Part shown: in pieces, positions 51,045 to 60,316 of the stretch | Position numbering within the stretch: the first letter of the stretch is position 1 | How the letters are laid out: every line of letters begins with the position of its first letter | Assembly (NCBI GenBank): GCA_020849325.1 | Contig: JADLGL010000017.1 | Location: 1-64,000, forward strand | DNA from: Bauldia sp. | GTDB taxonomy: Bacteria; Pseudomonadota; Alphaproteobacteria; Rhizobiales; Kaistiaceae | DNA length: 64,000 nucleotides | Direction: 5' to 3' | Translations under genes and position numbers: made by a program | The notes under the pieces: model-generated | What the model was told of the DNA's origin: nothing | The model's input: the letters and a program-made list of their open reading frames with translations, nothing else | The model's database searches: none

Positions 51045-51650
51045 TCAGTCGGCGGCGCACGAGCCGATGGCGCCCACGATGCCGCCGACGAGCCCGCCGA
51101 GGATGCCGCCGAGAGCCGCGCCCGGCAGGCCGCCGAGGCCGAGGCCGAACAGGGCGCCGGCAATCGAGCCGCCGCCGACGCCCATGTTGACCGCGCCCGT
51201 CGACGCCGCCGACAGGCTCTTCGGCGGCCGGTTGGTCACCGCGAAGCTCGCGCAGGAACTCGCGATCGCAAGGGCCACCGGGCTGCTGTCCGGGTCGACC
51301 GCGAGCGCCCGGTAGATGTCGATGATGCGTTCCATCGCGTCGTCGCCGAGCCGCCCGCGCTGGACCTGGAAGAGGAGGACGCAGAGCCGGCCGAGCTGGC
51401 TCGCCTCGGCGCGCGAGATCGCGCCGCCGGCCTGGAGCCGCGCCAGCCCCTCCTTGCAGGCCTCGACCGGATTGCCGTCGTTCTCCGCGAGGATGCGCTC
51501 GACCTCGGCGACGATGAGCACCCGCATGTCGCCGGCACCCATCGCCATCGCCCGCAGCGATCCCAGCCCGGAGAAATCCGGCATCACGAACGGCCCCGCG
51601 GCGGGCTTTGCCGCCGCGCCACCCTTCTCACTTGCCTTCTCGCCAGTCAC
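51045..51650 (-). CDS. Hypothetical protein with a C-terminal glycine-zipper-like segment
   Basis: GSIAGALFGLGLGGLPGAALGGILGGLVGGIVGAIGSCAAD; GTG start assumed. Confidence 0.6.
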   Translation of the reverse strand: MTGEKASEKGGAAAKPAAGPFVMPDFSGLGSLRAMAMGAGDMRVLIVAEVERILAENDGNPVEACKEGLARLQAGGAISRAEASQLGRLCVLLFQVQRGRLGDDAMERIIDIYRALAVDPDSSPVALAIASSCASFAVTNRPPKSLSAASTGAVNMGVGGGSIAGALFGLGLGGLPGAALGGILGGLVGGIVGAIGSCAAD

Positions 51651-51793
51651 AGGCCTCTCCCCACAAGAGCGCCCGCTCCGCCGTCGCCCCGCGGCCGGCG
51701 CCAGTCCCGCCGCAACCATCGGCAGCGGCATCGCCGGGCCGCAACTGCCCGATGGGACAGCCGCGGTCGGGGGAGGTCGGCCTCCGAGGCTGG

Positions 51794-52795
51794 CTACACG
51801 GCGTAGCCGTCGCCGCGGGCGAGCGTCTCGAGGCGCTCGGCCGGCCGTGCGCCCATGTGGGAGATGACTTCCGCCGCCGCGAACGAGCCGAGCGCCGCGG
51901 CCCGCGCCAGCGGCCAGCCGCGCGCCACCCCGAGGAGGAAGCCGGCGGCATAGAGATCGCCGGCGCCCGTGGCGTCGACGACGCGCTCGACCCGCTTCGC
52001 CGGCACTGCCTCGATGCCGGCGGCGGAGAGGACGAACGACCCCTCGCCGCTGTTCGTCACGGCGGCGAGCGTCGCGTCGGCGCGAAGCGCGGCGAGCCCC
52101 GCGTCGAGGCTCGACGTCTCGTAGAGCGAGCGGAGCTCGTGCGCGTTGGCCAGCACGATGTCGACGGCCTTCCCGCAGATCAGCTCGAGGAACTCGCCGC
52201 GATAGCGGTCGACGCAGAACGAATCGGAAAGGCTGAGCGCGACCTTCCGGCCGGCCGCATGGGCAGCCGCCGCGGCCTTCCGGAAGGCGTCCTTGGCGAG
52301 CGGCGGATCCCAGAGATAGCCCTCGAGGAAGGTGATCGCCGACGCGCCCACCAGCGCCCCGTCGATGTCGTCCGGCCGCAGATCCTGCGCGGCGCCGAGG
52401 AAGGTGTTCATCGTCCGCTCGCCGTCGGGCGTCACGAGGATGAGGCAGCGCGCCGTGGGTGCGCCGCCGGCAAGCGGCGGCGTCCGGAACGCGACGCCGT
52501 TTGCGGTCATGTCGTGCGCGAAGATGCGGCCGAGCTGGTCGTCCGCGACCTTGCCGATGAAGGCGGCGCGCCCGCCGAGCGAGGCGATCCCGGCGATCGT
52601 GTTGGCCGCCGAGCCGCCGGAGGATTCGGTCGCCGGGCCGAGCCGGCCGTAGATTCGCTCCGCCTCCGCCGCATCGATGAGGCGCATCGATCCTTTCGCG
52701 AGCCGCTCGTCGAGGAGGAACCGTTCGTCGGTGCGGGCCAGCACGTCGACGATGGCGTTGCCGATCCCGAGGACCTCGTACTGTGCTTCCGCCAC
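51794..52795 (-). CDS. PfkB family sugar/adenosine kinase
   Basis: YEVLGIGNAIVDVLARTDERFL...SSGGSAANTIAGIASLGGRAAFIGKV...DATGAGDLYAAGFLLG. Confidence 0.95.
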   Translation of the reverse strand: MAEAQYEVLGIGNAIVDVLARTDERFLLDERLAKGSMRLIDAAEAERIYGRLGPATESSGGSAANTIAGIASLGGRAAFIGKVADDQLGRIFAHDMTANGVAFRTPPLAGGAPTARCLILVTPDGERTMNTFLGAAQDLRPDDIDGALVGASAITFLEGYLWDPPLAKDAFRKAAAAAHAAGRKVALSLSDSFCVDRYRGEFLELICGKAVDIVLANAHELRSLYETSSLDAGLAALRADATLAAVTNSGEGSFVLSAAGIEAVPAKRVERVVDATGAGDLYAAGFLLGVARGWPLARAAALGSFAAAEVISHMGARPAERLETLARGDGYAV

Positions 52796-52860
52796 CGCGC
52801 GTCTCCCTGCGTTCGCGCGTGCGAAGAAGCACGGCGGTCCCGACGGGCCGGCCGTGCCCC

Positions 52861-52985
52861 TTCTTCACCTCCCCCCTTGTGGGGAGGCCGGGACGGGACT
52901 TCCGGCCTGCGGGCCCGGCCTGGCCGAATTGGCTGGAAGGCCGGAAGTGCCCATCCCGACCCTCCCCACGAGGGGGGAGGGAGAA
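52861..52985. repeat. ~125 bp palindromic intergenic repeat, copy 2 (family B)
   Basis: CTTCACCTCCCCCCTTGTGGGGAGGCCGGGACGGGACTTCCGGCC...CCGAATTGGCTGG...ACCCTCCCCACGAGGGGGGAGGG. Confidence 0.85.
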
Positions 52986-53263
52986 CGAAGGCCGTGACCA
53001 GCCTCATTCCTTCACACGCTCTTTCGCGGCCGCCTTATAGCCGCCGGCCGGCGCGTCGCAAGCCAGGCGCCGGGCGGCCGGCCGGAGCCGGCGCCGCGCC
53101 GTCCGACCTGCTCCATCGGACAGGGTTCTCGCACGCTCATGATTTTCGCCGGGCGGCTGCCCGCCGAATCCCACTCGCCGGGCCTGCCGAAATCGCTATA
53201 GTCCGCCGCGGACCGCTCGACCGGTCCCGTCATTTCAAAAAAGGCTCAGGAGAGGAATTGCAC

Positions 53264-54331
53264 ATGAAGGGACTTCACGCCCTGACTGCGACTGCCGCGC
53301 TTCTCGCGACGACCGCCTCTGCGTTCGCCCAGGCTGCGGCCACGCCGCCGCCCCCGCCGCGGCCCTATTTCGTCGGCAACCCGATCGGCCTTCCGGCCGC
53401 CCCGCCGGCCCCCGATGCCACCAACCCGGCCGCGTTCGTCCCGATGTCGGACAACGTTCGCGTCTATGGCGGCTTCCGCGGCGCCGAGGCCTGCCAGTAC
53501 GATCCGGTCATGGACCTCGTCGTCGTGTCGAACATGGGCATTGCCCAGAACCTCACGCCGAACGACGGCTGGATCACGCTCCTCAACCATGACGGCTCGG
53601 TACACACGCCGAAGTGGATCGGCGTTCAGGCTGCGAACGCCCGCGGCGACGCCAACCTGATCACGCCGCTCGTGCTCAACCAGCCGTTCGGCATCGACAT
53701 CGTCGGCCGCACGCTCTACGTCGCCGACTCGGACGGCAATCTCCGCAATCCGGATCCGGCCGCGACCGGCAACACGCCGACGGTCTACAACGTCCGTACC
53801 TTCAACCTCGACACCGGCGAGCCGATCGCGACCTTCCCGATCCCGGAAGCGAACGGCCTCATCAACGACCTCGCGGTCGCCGCCGACGGCACGATCTACG
53901 CCTCGCAGACCAGCGCGGCCGAGAATTCGCGCATCTGGAAGATCACGCCCGACGGCACCGTCTCGGTGTTCTTCGCCGGCGCTCCGCTCAACTCGCCGAA
54001 CGGCGTTGCGATGGATCCGGACGGCAACATCGTCGTCGTCAACATCGGCGACAATGCCGTCGTCACCTTCTCGCCGGCGGGCGAGGTGCTGAAGACGGAG
54101 AACGCGGCGCAGGCCGGCAATGACGGCCTCGTCGTCCTGGCCGACGGCACCAAGTACGTCTCGAGCGTCCGTGAGGGCGGCGTCTCGATGATCCCGGCCG
54201 GCGGTGGCGAAGCCACGCTGATCGCGACCGGCATCCCGAGCGCGGCCTCCATGTGCTACGACCCGACCGCCAACGCGCTGTTCATCCCGATGAACAACAA
54301 CAACGCGGTCGCGATCGTCCCGCTGGACTAG
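53264..54331 (+). CDS. Secreted NHL/SMP-30-like beta-propeller protein
   Basis: Signal peptide MKGLHALTATAALLATTASAFAQA; repeated blades FGIDIVGRTLYVADSDGN, INDLAVAADGTIYASQT, PNGVAMDPDGNIVVVNIGDN. Confidence 0.8.
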   Translation: MKGLHALTATAALLATTASAFAQAAATPPPPPRPYFVGNPIGLPAAPPAPDATNPAAFVPMSDNVRVYGGFRGAEACQYDPVMDLVVVSNMGIAQNLTPNDGWITLLNHDGSVHTPKWIGVQAANARGDANLITPLVLNQPFGIDIVGRTLYVADSDGNLRNPDPAATGNTPTVYNVRTFNLDTGEPIATFPIPEANGLINDLAVAADGTIYASQTSAAENSRIWKITPDGTVSVFFAGAPLNSPNGVAMDPDGNIVVVNIGDNAVVTFSPAGEVLKTENAAQAGNDGLVVLADGTKYVSSVREGGVSMIPAGGGEATLIATGIPSAASMCYDPTANALFIPMNNNNAVAIVPLD

Positions 54332-54430
54332 AGCATGATCCGAAGAAGTGGTCGCCGGTTCTTCGAAAAGATCATGCTCCATCAAGGAGCGGGCCCGAGC
54401 GTGATCCGGCCTGAACGGATCACGCTCTAG
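54328..54430. repeat. Composite palindromic repeat, family A copy 5 (full length)
   Basis: CTAGAGCATGATCCGAAGAAGTGGTCGCCGGTTCTTCGAAAAGATCATGCTCC...GAGCGTGATCCGGCCTGAACGGATCACGCTCTAG. Confidence 0.92.
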
Positions 54431-54456
54431 GCGAACCATCTTCGCTTCGCGAACCG

Positions 54457-54479
54457 GGCCCGCGGCATCGCCGCGGGCC
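54457..54479 (-). terminator. Terminator-like hairpin
   Basis: GGCCCGCGG-CATCG-CCGCGGGCC perfect 9-bp stem just beyond the stop of the 54489-55040 gene. Confidence 0.6.
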
Positions 54480-54488
54480 TTCTCGCTG

Positions 54489-55040
54489 TCAGGGCCGCCA
54501 GACCTCGACCGACAGGCCCACCGCCGGGTCGAGCATCTCCGTCTCCACCACCACGAGCCCCGCTTCGGCGAGCACCCCTTCCGCGGTGTCGCCCTCGTCG
54601 CACGCCGAAAACACCGGCAAGCCGCCGGGCAGCGTGACCGCCGGCAGGCGGGCGAGATGGAAGGCGTCGTAGCCGACGCCGAGAAAAACATCGAAGACGC
54701 GCGTCCCGCCGGGAACGGCGACGAGGCCGCCGCCGGGGGCCACCGCTTCCAGCGCCTCCTCGAGCGTCGCCTCCGCCGGGTTCCACCACCACGCGTCGAC
54801 GCGCCTTTCGATCCCGCGCGCCGACGACGACAGCACCAGCCGTCGGCGTCCCGGCCGGCCGGGATCGGATTCGTGCGACTTCCGCCCGACCGCGATCACC
54901 GCCGCCCTCGCGAGCTCCGCCTGGAACCGCGCCCAGTCGAGCGGGTGGTTGAGTTCCGGCGGCTTGTTGCCGGCGGCGTCGGCGATCCGGTCGTCGCCCG
55001 ACACGAGCGCGTGGCCCTCGATCCGGTAGTTGCCGATCAT
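54489..55040 (-). CDS. Dihydrofolate reductase-like protein
   Basis: MIGNYRIEGHALVSGDDRIADAAGNKPPELNHPLDWARFQAELARAAVIAVGRKSHE...RRRLVLSSSARG, DHFR-like fold pattern. Confidence 0.65.
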   Translation of the reverse strand: MIGNYRIEGHALVSGDDRIADAAGNKPPELNHPLDWARFQAELARAAVIAVGRKSHESDPGRPGRRRLVLSSSARGIERRVDAWWWNPAEATLEEALEAVAPGGGLVAVPGGTRVFDVFLGVGYDAFHLARLPAVTLPGGLPVFSACDEGDTAEGVLAEAGLVVVETEMLDPAVGLSVEVWRP

Positions 55041-55189
55041 GTGTCCTCGCTGCTTCGGTCCGGCGGGCGGCCGGCACGGCGACAATGACACGATCCGCGG
55101 CGCGCGCGGCTCCCGAAGTTCGTTCACGTCCTGTTCTTGACGCGAGGTCTCCGGCCTGCGATGCTGGCTGCCGGGTCGAGGGTCTGCCG

Positions 55190-56728
55190 ATGGTCAGTCA
55201 CGTCACGACGGTCGCCTTCCAGGGCATCGAGGCGGTTCCGGTGGACGTCCAGGTGCAGCTGACGTCCGGCAATCCCTATTTCGGCATCGTCGGCCTGCCC
55301 GACAAAGCGGTGGGCGAGAGCCGCGAGCGTGTCCGCGCCGCCCTCCACGCGAGCGGCCTGTCGCTGCCGCCGAAGCGGATCATCGTCAATCTGGCGCCCG
55401 CCGACCTCCCGAAGGAGGGCAGCCACTACGACCTCCCGATCGCGTTGTGCCTGATGGCCGCCATCGGCGCGCTGCCGGCGGCGCGGCTCGAGGACTACGT
55501 CGTCCTCGGCGAACTGTCGCTCGACGGCACGATCGCGCCGGTGACGGGCGTCCTGCCCGCCGCCATCGCCGCGAACGGCCTCGGCCGCGGGCTGATCTGC
55601 CCGGCGGCGTCCGGCCCCGAGGCCGCGTGGGCGAGCCGCGAGATGGACATCCTCGCGCCGCGCTCGCTGATTGCGGTGGCAAACCACTTCCGGGGGACGC
55701 AGGCGCTCGCCCGGCCCGAGCCGATGATCGCCGCGCCCTCCGGGGCGCTGCCCGACCTCGCCGAGATCAAGGGGCAGGAGACGGCGAAGCGGGCGCTCGA
55801 GGTCGCGGCCGCCGGCGGCCACAATCTCCTCTTCGTCGGCCCGCCCGGCGCCGGGAAGTCGATGATGGCCGCGCGCCTGCCGTCGATCCTGCCGCAGCTC
55901 ACGCCGCGCGAACTCCTCGACGTGTCGATGATCGCCTCGATCGCGGGCGAACTCGCCGACGGAAAGCTGTCGACGCGGCGGCCGTTCCGCGCGCCGCACC
56001 ATTCCGCCTCGATGGCCGCCCTCGTCGGCGGCGGGCTGCGGGTGCGGCCCGGCGAGGTCTCGCTCGCCCACAACGGCGTCCTTTTCCTCGACGAACTGCC
56101 GGAATTCGTGCCGCAGGTGATCGACGCCCTCCGCCAGCCGCTCGAGATCGGCGAGGTGGCGATCGCCCGCGCCAACACCCGCGTCACCTATCCCGCGCGT
56201 TTCCAGCTGATCGCCGCGATGAATCCGTGCCGCTGCGGCCTCGCGGGCGAACCCGGCATGACTTGCGCCCGCGGCCTCCGCTGCGCCGCCGACTACCAGG
56301 CCCGGCTCTCCGGCCCGTTCCTCGACCGGATCGATCTCCGCATCGAGGTTCCCGCCGTCACCGCCGTCGACTTGATCGCGCCGCGCGCTGCCGAGACGAG
56401 CGCCGTGGTTGCCGCCCGCGTCGCTGCGGCGCGCGAGCGTCAGTCCGCCCGCTTCGCGGCGCTGAACGTTCCGGAGATCCTCACCAACGCCGCCTGCCCG
56501 CCCTCGCTCCTCGACGAGGTCGCGGCGGCCGATGCGGGGGCGCTCGCGCTCCTCCGCGATGCGGCTGAGAAGATGCGTCTGTCGGCGCGCGCCTACCATC
56601 GCGTCCTGAAGGTGGCGCGCACCGTCGCCGATCTCGACGCCACGCCGCGCGTCGGCCGCATCCACCTCGCCGAAGCCCTCAGCTTCCGCGTCTTCGGCCA
56701 GCCGGGGCGTTCGGCGCAGGCCGCGTGA
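55190..56728 (+). CDS. YifB/ComM-family Mg chelatase-like AAA ATPase
   Basis: VTTVAFQGIEAVPVDVQVQLTSGNPYFGIVGLPDKAVGESRERVRAAL; LLFVGPPGAGKSMMAARLPSILP; AMNPCRCG. Confidence 0.97.
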   Translation: MVSHVTTVAFQGIEAVPVDVQVQLTSGNPYFGIVGLPDKAVGESRERVRAALHASGLSLPPKRIIVNLAPADLPKEGSHYDLPIALCLMAAIGALPAARLEDYVVLGELSLDGTIAPVTGVLPAAIAANGLGRGLICPAASGPEAAWASREMDILAPRSLIAVANHFRGTQALARPEPMIAAPSGALPDLAEIKGQETAKRALEVAAAGGHNLLFVGPPGAGKSMMAARLPSILPQLTPRELLDVSMIASIAGELADGKLSTRRPFRAPHHSASMAALVGGGLRVRPGEVSLAHNGVLFLDELPEFVPQVIDALRQPLEIGEVAIARANTRVTYPARFQLIAAMNPCRCGLAGEPGMTCARGLRCAADYQARLSGPFLDRIDLRIEVPAVTAVDLIAPRAAETSAVVAARVAAARERQSARFAALNVPEILTNAACPPSLLDEVAAADAGALALLRDAAEKMRLSARAYHRVLKVARTVADLDATPRVGRIHLAEALSFRVFGQPGRSAQAA

Positions 56729-56896
56729 GGGACGCCGGCCACCTTCGCCGGCAGTCGGCCATGGCCGACGACGACCATTCCCGAGGCCCGGCGCGACGCC
56801 GGCCCGGTGCGGCTCAGGACGCGGCCCGGTAGTCGAGTTCCGCCCGTCCACGCAGCGTCATTGGAGGCCGTGGGCGACGGCGGCGATCGGAGACGC

Positions 56897-57511
56897 TCAG
56901 GCTGCGAAAAAGATCGGCCGCTGCCGCACGAAGGCGTTGCGGTCCATCTCGTCGAGCATGAAGGCAGCGAGGTCCGCGCGGCTCACCGGCCTGAAGCCGT
57001 TGACCGTCACGTCGACAGCGGCCTTCGCTTTGCCCGTCGCCGGCTTGTCGCTGAGCGTGACCGCGCGCACCGCGGTCCAGTCGAGGCCGCTGTCGCTGAG
57101 CGCCTGCTCTGCCGCCATCTTGTCGGCGTTGAGTTTCGTGAGGAGGCGGCGGAACACGAAACCCTGCAGCCCGTGCCCGCTGTCGCCGGCGCCGTAGGCC
57201 GAGACGACGATGATCCGCCGCGCGCCGGACACCTGCATGGCGGCGACGGCATTCCGCACCGCGTCGGCCGACACCAGCACGTTCCGGTCGCCGATCGCGA
57301 TGAACACGGTGTCGCTTTCGGCTACCGCCGCGGCCACGTCCGCGGCCGATCGCGCGTCGCCACGCACCACGCGGGCGCCTTTTGGCAGTTTCGCCGCTGC
57401 CCTGGCCGGGTCGCGGACGAAGGCCGTGACCTCGTGGCCGCGGGCGAGGCCCTGCGCAACCACTTGTGCCCCGGTCCGTCCTGAGGCTCCTAGAACCACG
57501 ATGCGATGCAT
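56897..57511 (-). CDS. NmrA/SDR-like NAD(P)-binding protein
   Basis: MHRIVVLGASGRTGAQVVAQGLARGHEVTAFVRDPARAA...RRIIVVSAYGAGDS. Confidence 0.92.
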   Translation of the reverse strand: MHRIVVLGASGRTGAQVVAQGLARGHEVTAFVRDPARAAAKLPKGARVVRGDARSAADVAAAVAESDTVFIAIGDRNVLVSADAVRNAVAAMQVSGARRIIVVSAYGAGDSGHGLQGFVFRRLLTKLNADKMAAEQALSDSGLDWTAVRAVTLSDKPATGKAKAAVDVTVNGFRPVSRADLAAFMLDEMDRNAFVRQRPIFFAA

Positions 57512-57534
57512 GCGATCCGCTCCCTGATCCGATG

Positions 57535-57563
57535 ACACGAAACGAAACCATTTCGTTTTGTGT
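57535..57563. promoter_or_regulatory. 29-bp near-perfect palindrome, probable TetR operator
   Basis: ACACGAAACGAAA-CCA-TTTCGTTTTGTGT (12/13 arm match) in the intergenic space between divergent NmrA-like and tetR-like genes. Confidence 0.8.
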
Positions 57564-57604
57564 ATGGCATATCGTAGGTTCCTGCGGCTTCGCAAGAGGT
57601 GACG

Positions 57605-58240
57605 ATGCGCGAATGGACCGATGACGACCCGAAGGCGCGGTTGCTGGCCCGGAAACAGGCGGCGATCCTCAAGGCCGCGCGGCGGGAGTTCCTGGAGAAG
57701 GGGTTCGGCGAGACGACGATGGCCGGGGTTGCGGCCGCCGCCGGCGTCTCGGTGGCGACGCTCTACCGCCACGCCCGCAGCAAGGACGAGCTGTTCGAGG
57801 CGGTCGTCGCGCTCCGGCACGATCCGCAGGAGATGGCCGCGGGCCTTGCCCGTATGGCCGCGATACCGCTCGGCGACGCCCTCGTCCTCTTCGGCGAGGG
57901 CATGTTGGCCATGATGGTCTCGCCCGAGGTGCTGGCGATGCACCGCATGGTCATCGCCGAGGCCGAGCGCTTCCCGCATCTCGGCCGGGCCGTGTTCGAT
58001 GCCGTCATCGGCCATGTCACCGGAACGTTTGCGGCGTTTCTGGGCAGCAGGATCGGTCCGGAGCGCGCCGCGGCGATCGCGCCGGCCTTCATCGAGCGCG
58101 TCGTCGGTGACCGGATGACGCGCGCCCTGCTGGGTCTCGACGTCGACACGGCGCCCGGCGCCAATGCCGGCCGGATCGCGGCGATCGTGGCCGACCTCGT
58201 GCCCGAGGCGGCCCCGTCATCAAGCAAATCGAAAGGCTGA
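57605..58240 (+). CDS. TetR/AcrR family transcriptional regulator
   Basis: ILKAARREFLEKGFGETTMAGVAAAAGVSVATLYRHARSKDELFEAVV. Confidence 0.95.
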   Translation: MREWTDDDPKARLLARKQAAILKAARREFLEKGFGETTMAGVAAAAGVSVATLYRHARSKDELFEAVVALRHDPQEMAAGLARMAAIPLGDALVLFGEGMLAMMVSPEVLAMHRMVIAEAERFPHLGRAVFDAVIGHVTGTFAAFLGSRIGPERAAAIAPAFIERVVGDRMTRALLGLDVDTAPGANAGRIAAIVADLVPEAAPSSSKSKG

Positions 58241-58285
58241 GCGCGCATCCTCCGGCCTCCCGCAGCGCGGGTGGGGGCGGCCGCC

Positions 58286-60154
58286 ATGGCACGGAGCAAA
58301 CGGGCGAGAGCGGAGCGGTCGGCGCGGTTGACGCGCGCGGCCTTCGTGGCCCTCGCCCTCGTGGCCGCCGCGGTTCCCTCCGCGGCGCTGGTGTTCCTCC
58401 TGCCGGACTACGCCATTGCGGCGTCGCTCCTCGGCGTCCTCTGCGGTGCCGGCGCGATCGCGATCCTCTGGAAGCGGGCGGCGGTCCGCGACCTCGCCGA
58501 GGAGCTCGTCCCCGAAAGCGAGCGCGAGGCCGACCGGCGCTGGGAAATGTCGGACATCTCCGAGCATTTCCGGCGTACCGCCGACGGCCGCCGCCGGGCG
58601 GAAGCCGCGAGCGAAGCGAAGTCGCGCTTCCTCGCCACCGTCAGCCATGAGCTGCGGACGCCGCTGTCGGGCGTTCTCGGCCTCTCGACGGTCCTCCTCG
58701 ACACGCCGCTGTCGCCCGAGCAGGAAACCTTCGCCCGCGCCGTGAAAACCTCGGGCGAACTGATGCTCGGCCTCGTCGACGACATGCTCGACTTCGCCAA
58801 GATCGAGGCCGGTCGTTTCGTCCTCAACCCGCAGCCGACGCCGGTGACCCGGCTCGCCGACGAGGTGGTGGAGCTGTTCGCGACGCGCGCCGAGGCGAAG
58901 GACATCGACCTGTCGGCCGACGTTGCCGCGGATGTCCCGGCAACGGCGCTCCTCGATGGCCCGCGCCTCCGCCAGGTGCTCATCAATCTCGTCGCCAACG
59001 CGGTGAAGTTCACCGATCGCGGCGGCGTGACGCTGCGGGTGACGCGCGAGCCGCGCGGTCTCCGCTTCCTCGTCGAGGATACCGGCCCCGGCATTCCGGC
59101 GGACGCCGTCGAGACCATCTTCGCCGAGTTCTCGTCCGTGGCGACCGATCCCGTCCGCCGCGGGTCCGGCCTCGGCCTCTCGATCTCGCGCCGGATCGTC
59201 CGCGGCATGGGGGGCGACATCGCGGTCGCCGATCGGCCCGGCGGCGGCGCGGCCTTCGCCTTTGCCGTGCCCGCTGAGGCCGTGCCGGCGCCGGCGCCCG
59301 CCGAACCCCGCCTCGACGGCCGGAAAGCCCTCCTGCTCGCCCCGGCCGGGCTCGCCCCGGCGGCCGCGGCCCGCCAGGTCGCCGACGCCGGCGCAACGCT
59401 CCGCGCCACCGCCACGCCCGGCGACGCCGCCGCGCTCGCCGGCGCGGCCGCGGCAGCGGGCGAACCCTATGATTTCCTGCTGGTCGACCCGCGCGCCGTG
59501 CCCGACGCCGCGGCGGCGCTGGCGACGATCCGCGAGGCCGCCGGTCGCCGCATGGCGGCCGCGATTCTCGTCCCGCCCGGCCGCCGCCAGCCCGAGGCGG
59601 AGCTCCGGGCCGCCGGCTTCGACGCCTACCTCGTCCGCCCGGTCCGGCGCGCGTCGCTCCTCCGCATCGCCGCCCGGCTCGCGGCCGGCGACGCCGCCTT
59701 CGGGGCCGACCCCGGCGACCGGCGGAACAGCGCGCCCGCGCCGCGCCGGATGGCGGCCGGGCTGAGAATCCTCCTTGCCGAGGACGACGAGATCAATGCG
59801 CTCCTCCTCCGCTCCCTTCTCGTCCGCCTCGGCCACGAGGTGACGGAGGCGACCGACGGCGAAACGGCGCTCGCGGCGACCCGCGCCGGCCGGTTCGACG
59901 CCATCCTCATCGACGTCCATCTCCCCCGCCGGAGCGGCCTCGAGGTCGCGCACGCCGTGCGGGCGGCGGAGGCCGGCGAAGGAGCGGGCGTCCGCACCCG
60001 CCTCGTCGCCGTCACCGCCGACGGCCGGCCGGAGAGCCGGGAGCTTGCCTTCGCGGCGGGTTTCGACGATTTCGCCCAGAAGCCGGTGACGTCGGAGCGG
60101 CTCCGCGAAATCCTCGCGCCCGCGACGAGAACGGCTCCCGCAGCCGTCGCGTGA
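58286..60154 (+). CDS. Hybrid sensor histidine kinase/response regulator
   Basis: H-box FLATVSHELRTPLSG, N-box VLINLVANAVKFT, DTGPGIPADAVETIFAEFSS, C-terminal REC LLAEDDEINALLLRSLLVRLGHEV...LIDVHLPRRSG. Confidence 0.94.
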   Translation: MARSKRARAERSARLTRAAFVALALVAAAVPSAALVFLLPDYAIAASLLGVLCGAGAIAILWKRAAVRDLAEELVPESEREADRRWEMSDISEHFRRTADGRRRAEAASEAKSRFLATVSHELRTPLSGVLGLSTVLLDTPLSPEQETFARAVKTSGELMLGLVDDMLDFAKIEAGRFVLNPQPTPVTRLADEVVELFATRAEAKDIDLSADVAADVPATALLDGPRLRQVLINLVANAVKFTDRGGVTLRVTREPRGLRFLVEDTGPGIPADAVETIFAEFSSVATDPVRRGSGLGLSISRRIVRGMGGDIAVADRPGGGAAFAFAVPAEAVPAPAPAEPRLDGRKALLLAPAGLAPAAAARQVADAGATLRATATPGDAAALAGAAAAAGEPYDFLLVDPRAVPDAAAALATIREAAGRRMAAAILVPPGRRQPEAELRAAGFDAYLVRPVRRASLLRIAARLAAGDAAFGADPGDRRNSAPAPRRMAAGLRILLAEDDEINALLLRSLLVRLGHEVTEATDGETALAATRAGRFDAILIDVHLPRRSGLEVAHAVRAAEAGEGAGVRTRLVAVTADGRPESRELAFAAGFDDFAQKPVTSERLREILAPATRTAPAAVA

Positions 60155-60316
60155 CCCAGACGACACGGTTGGGCGCCTGCAAGCCCCGCGGCGGCGGAAC
60201 CACATTGTCGCCGCGGTTCCGTCCTTAACGACACCTTAAACGGCCGCATTTAGCGTTCACCAACGCTCCGTGGGGCGGCCCGAGGCCGCGCGGAAACACT
60301 CGCGAAAACGGACTTC

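Noticed and set aside
51045-52868. 607-aa minus-strand ORF spanning two genes
   Set aside because: Its N-terminal two-thirds is an out-of-frame reading of the PfkB gene; only the C-terminal ~200 aa look like a genuine protein.
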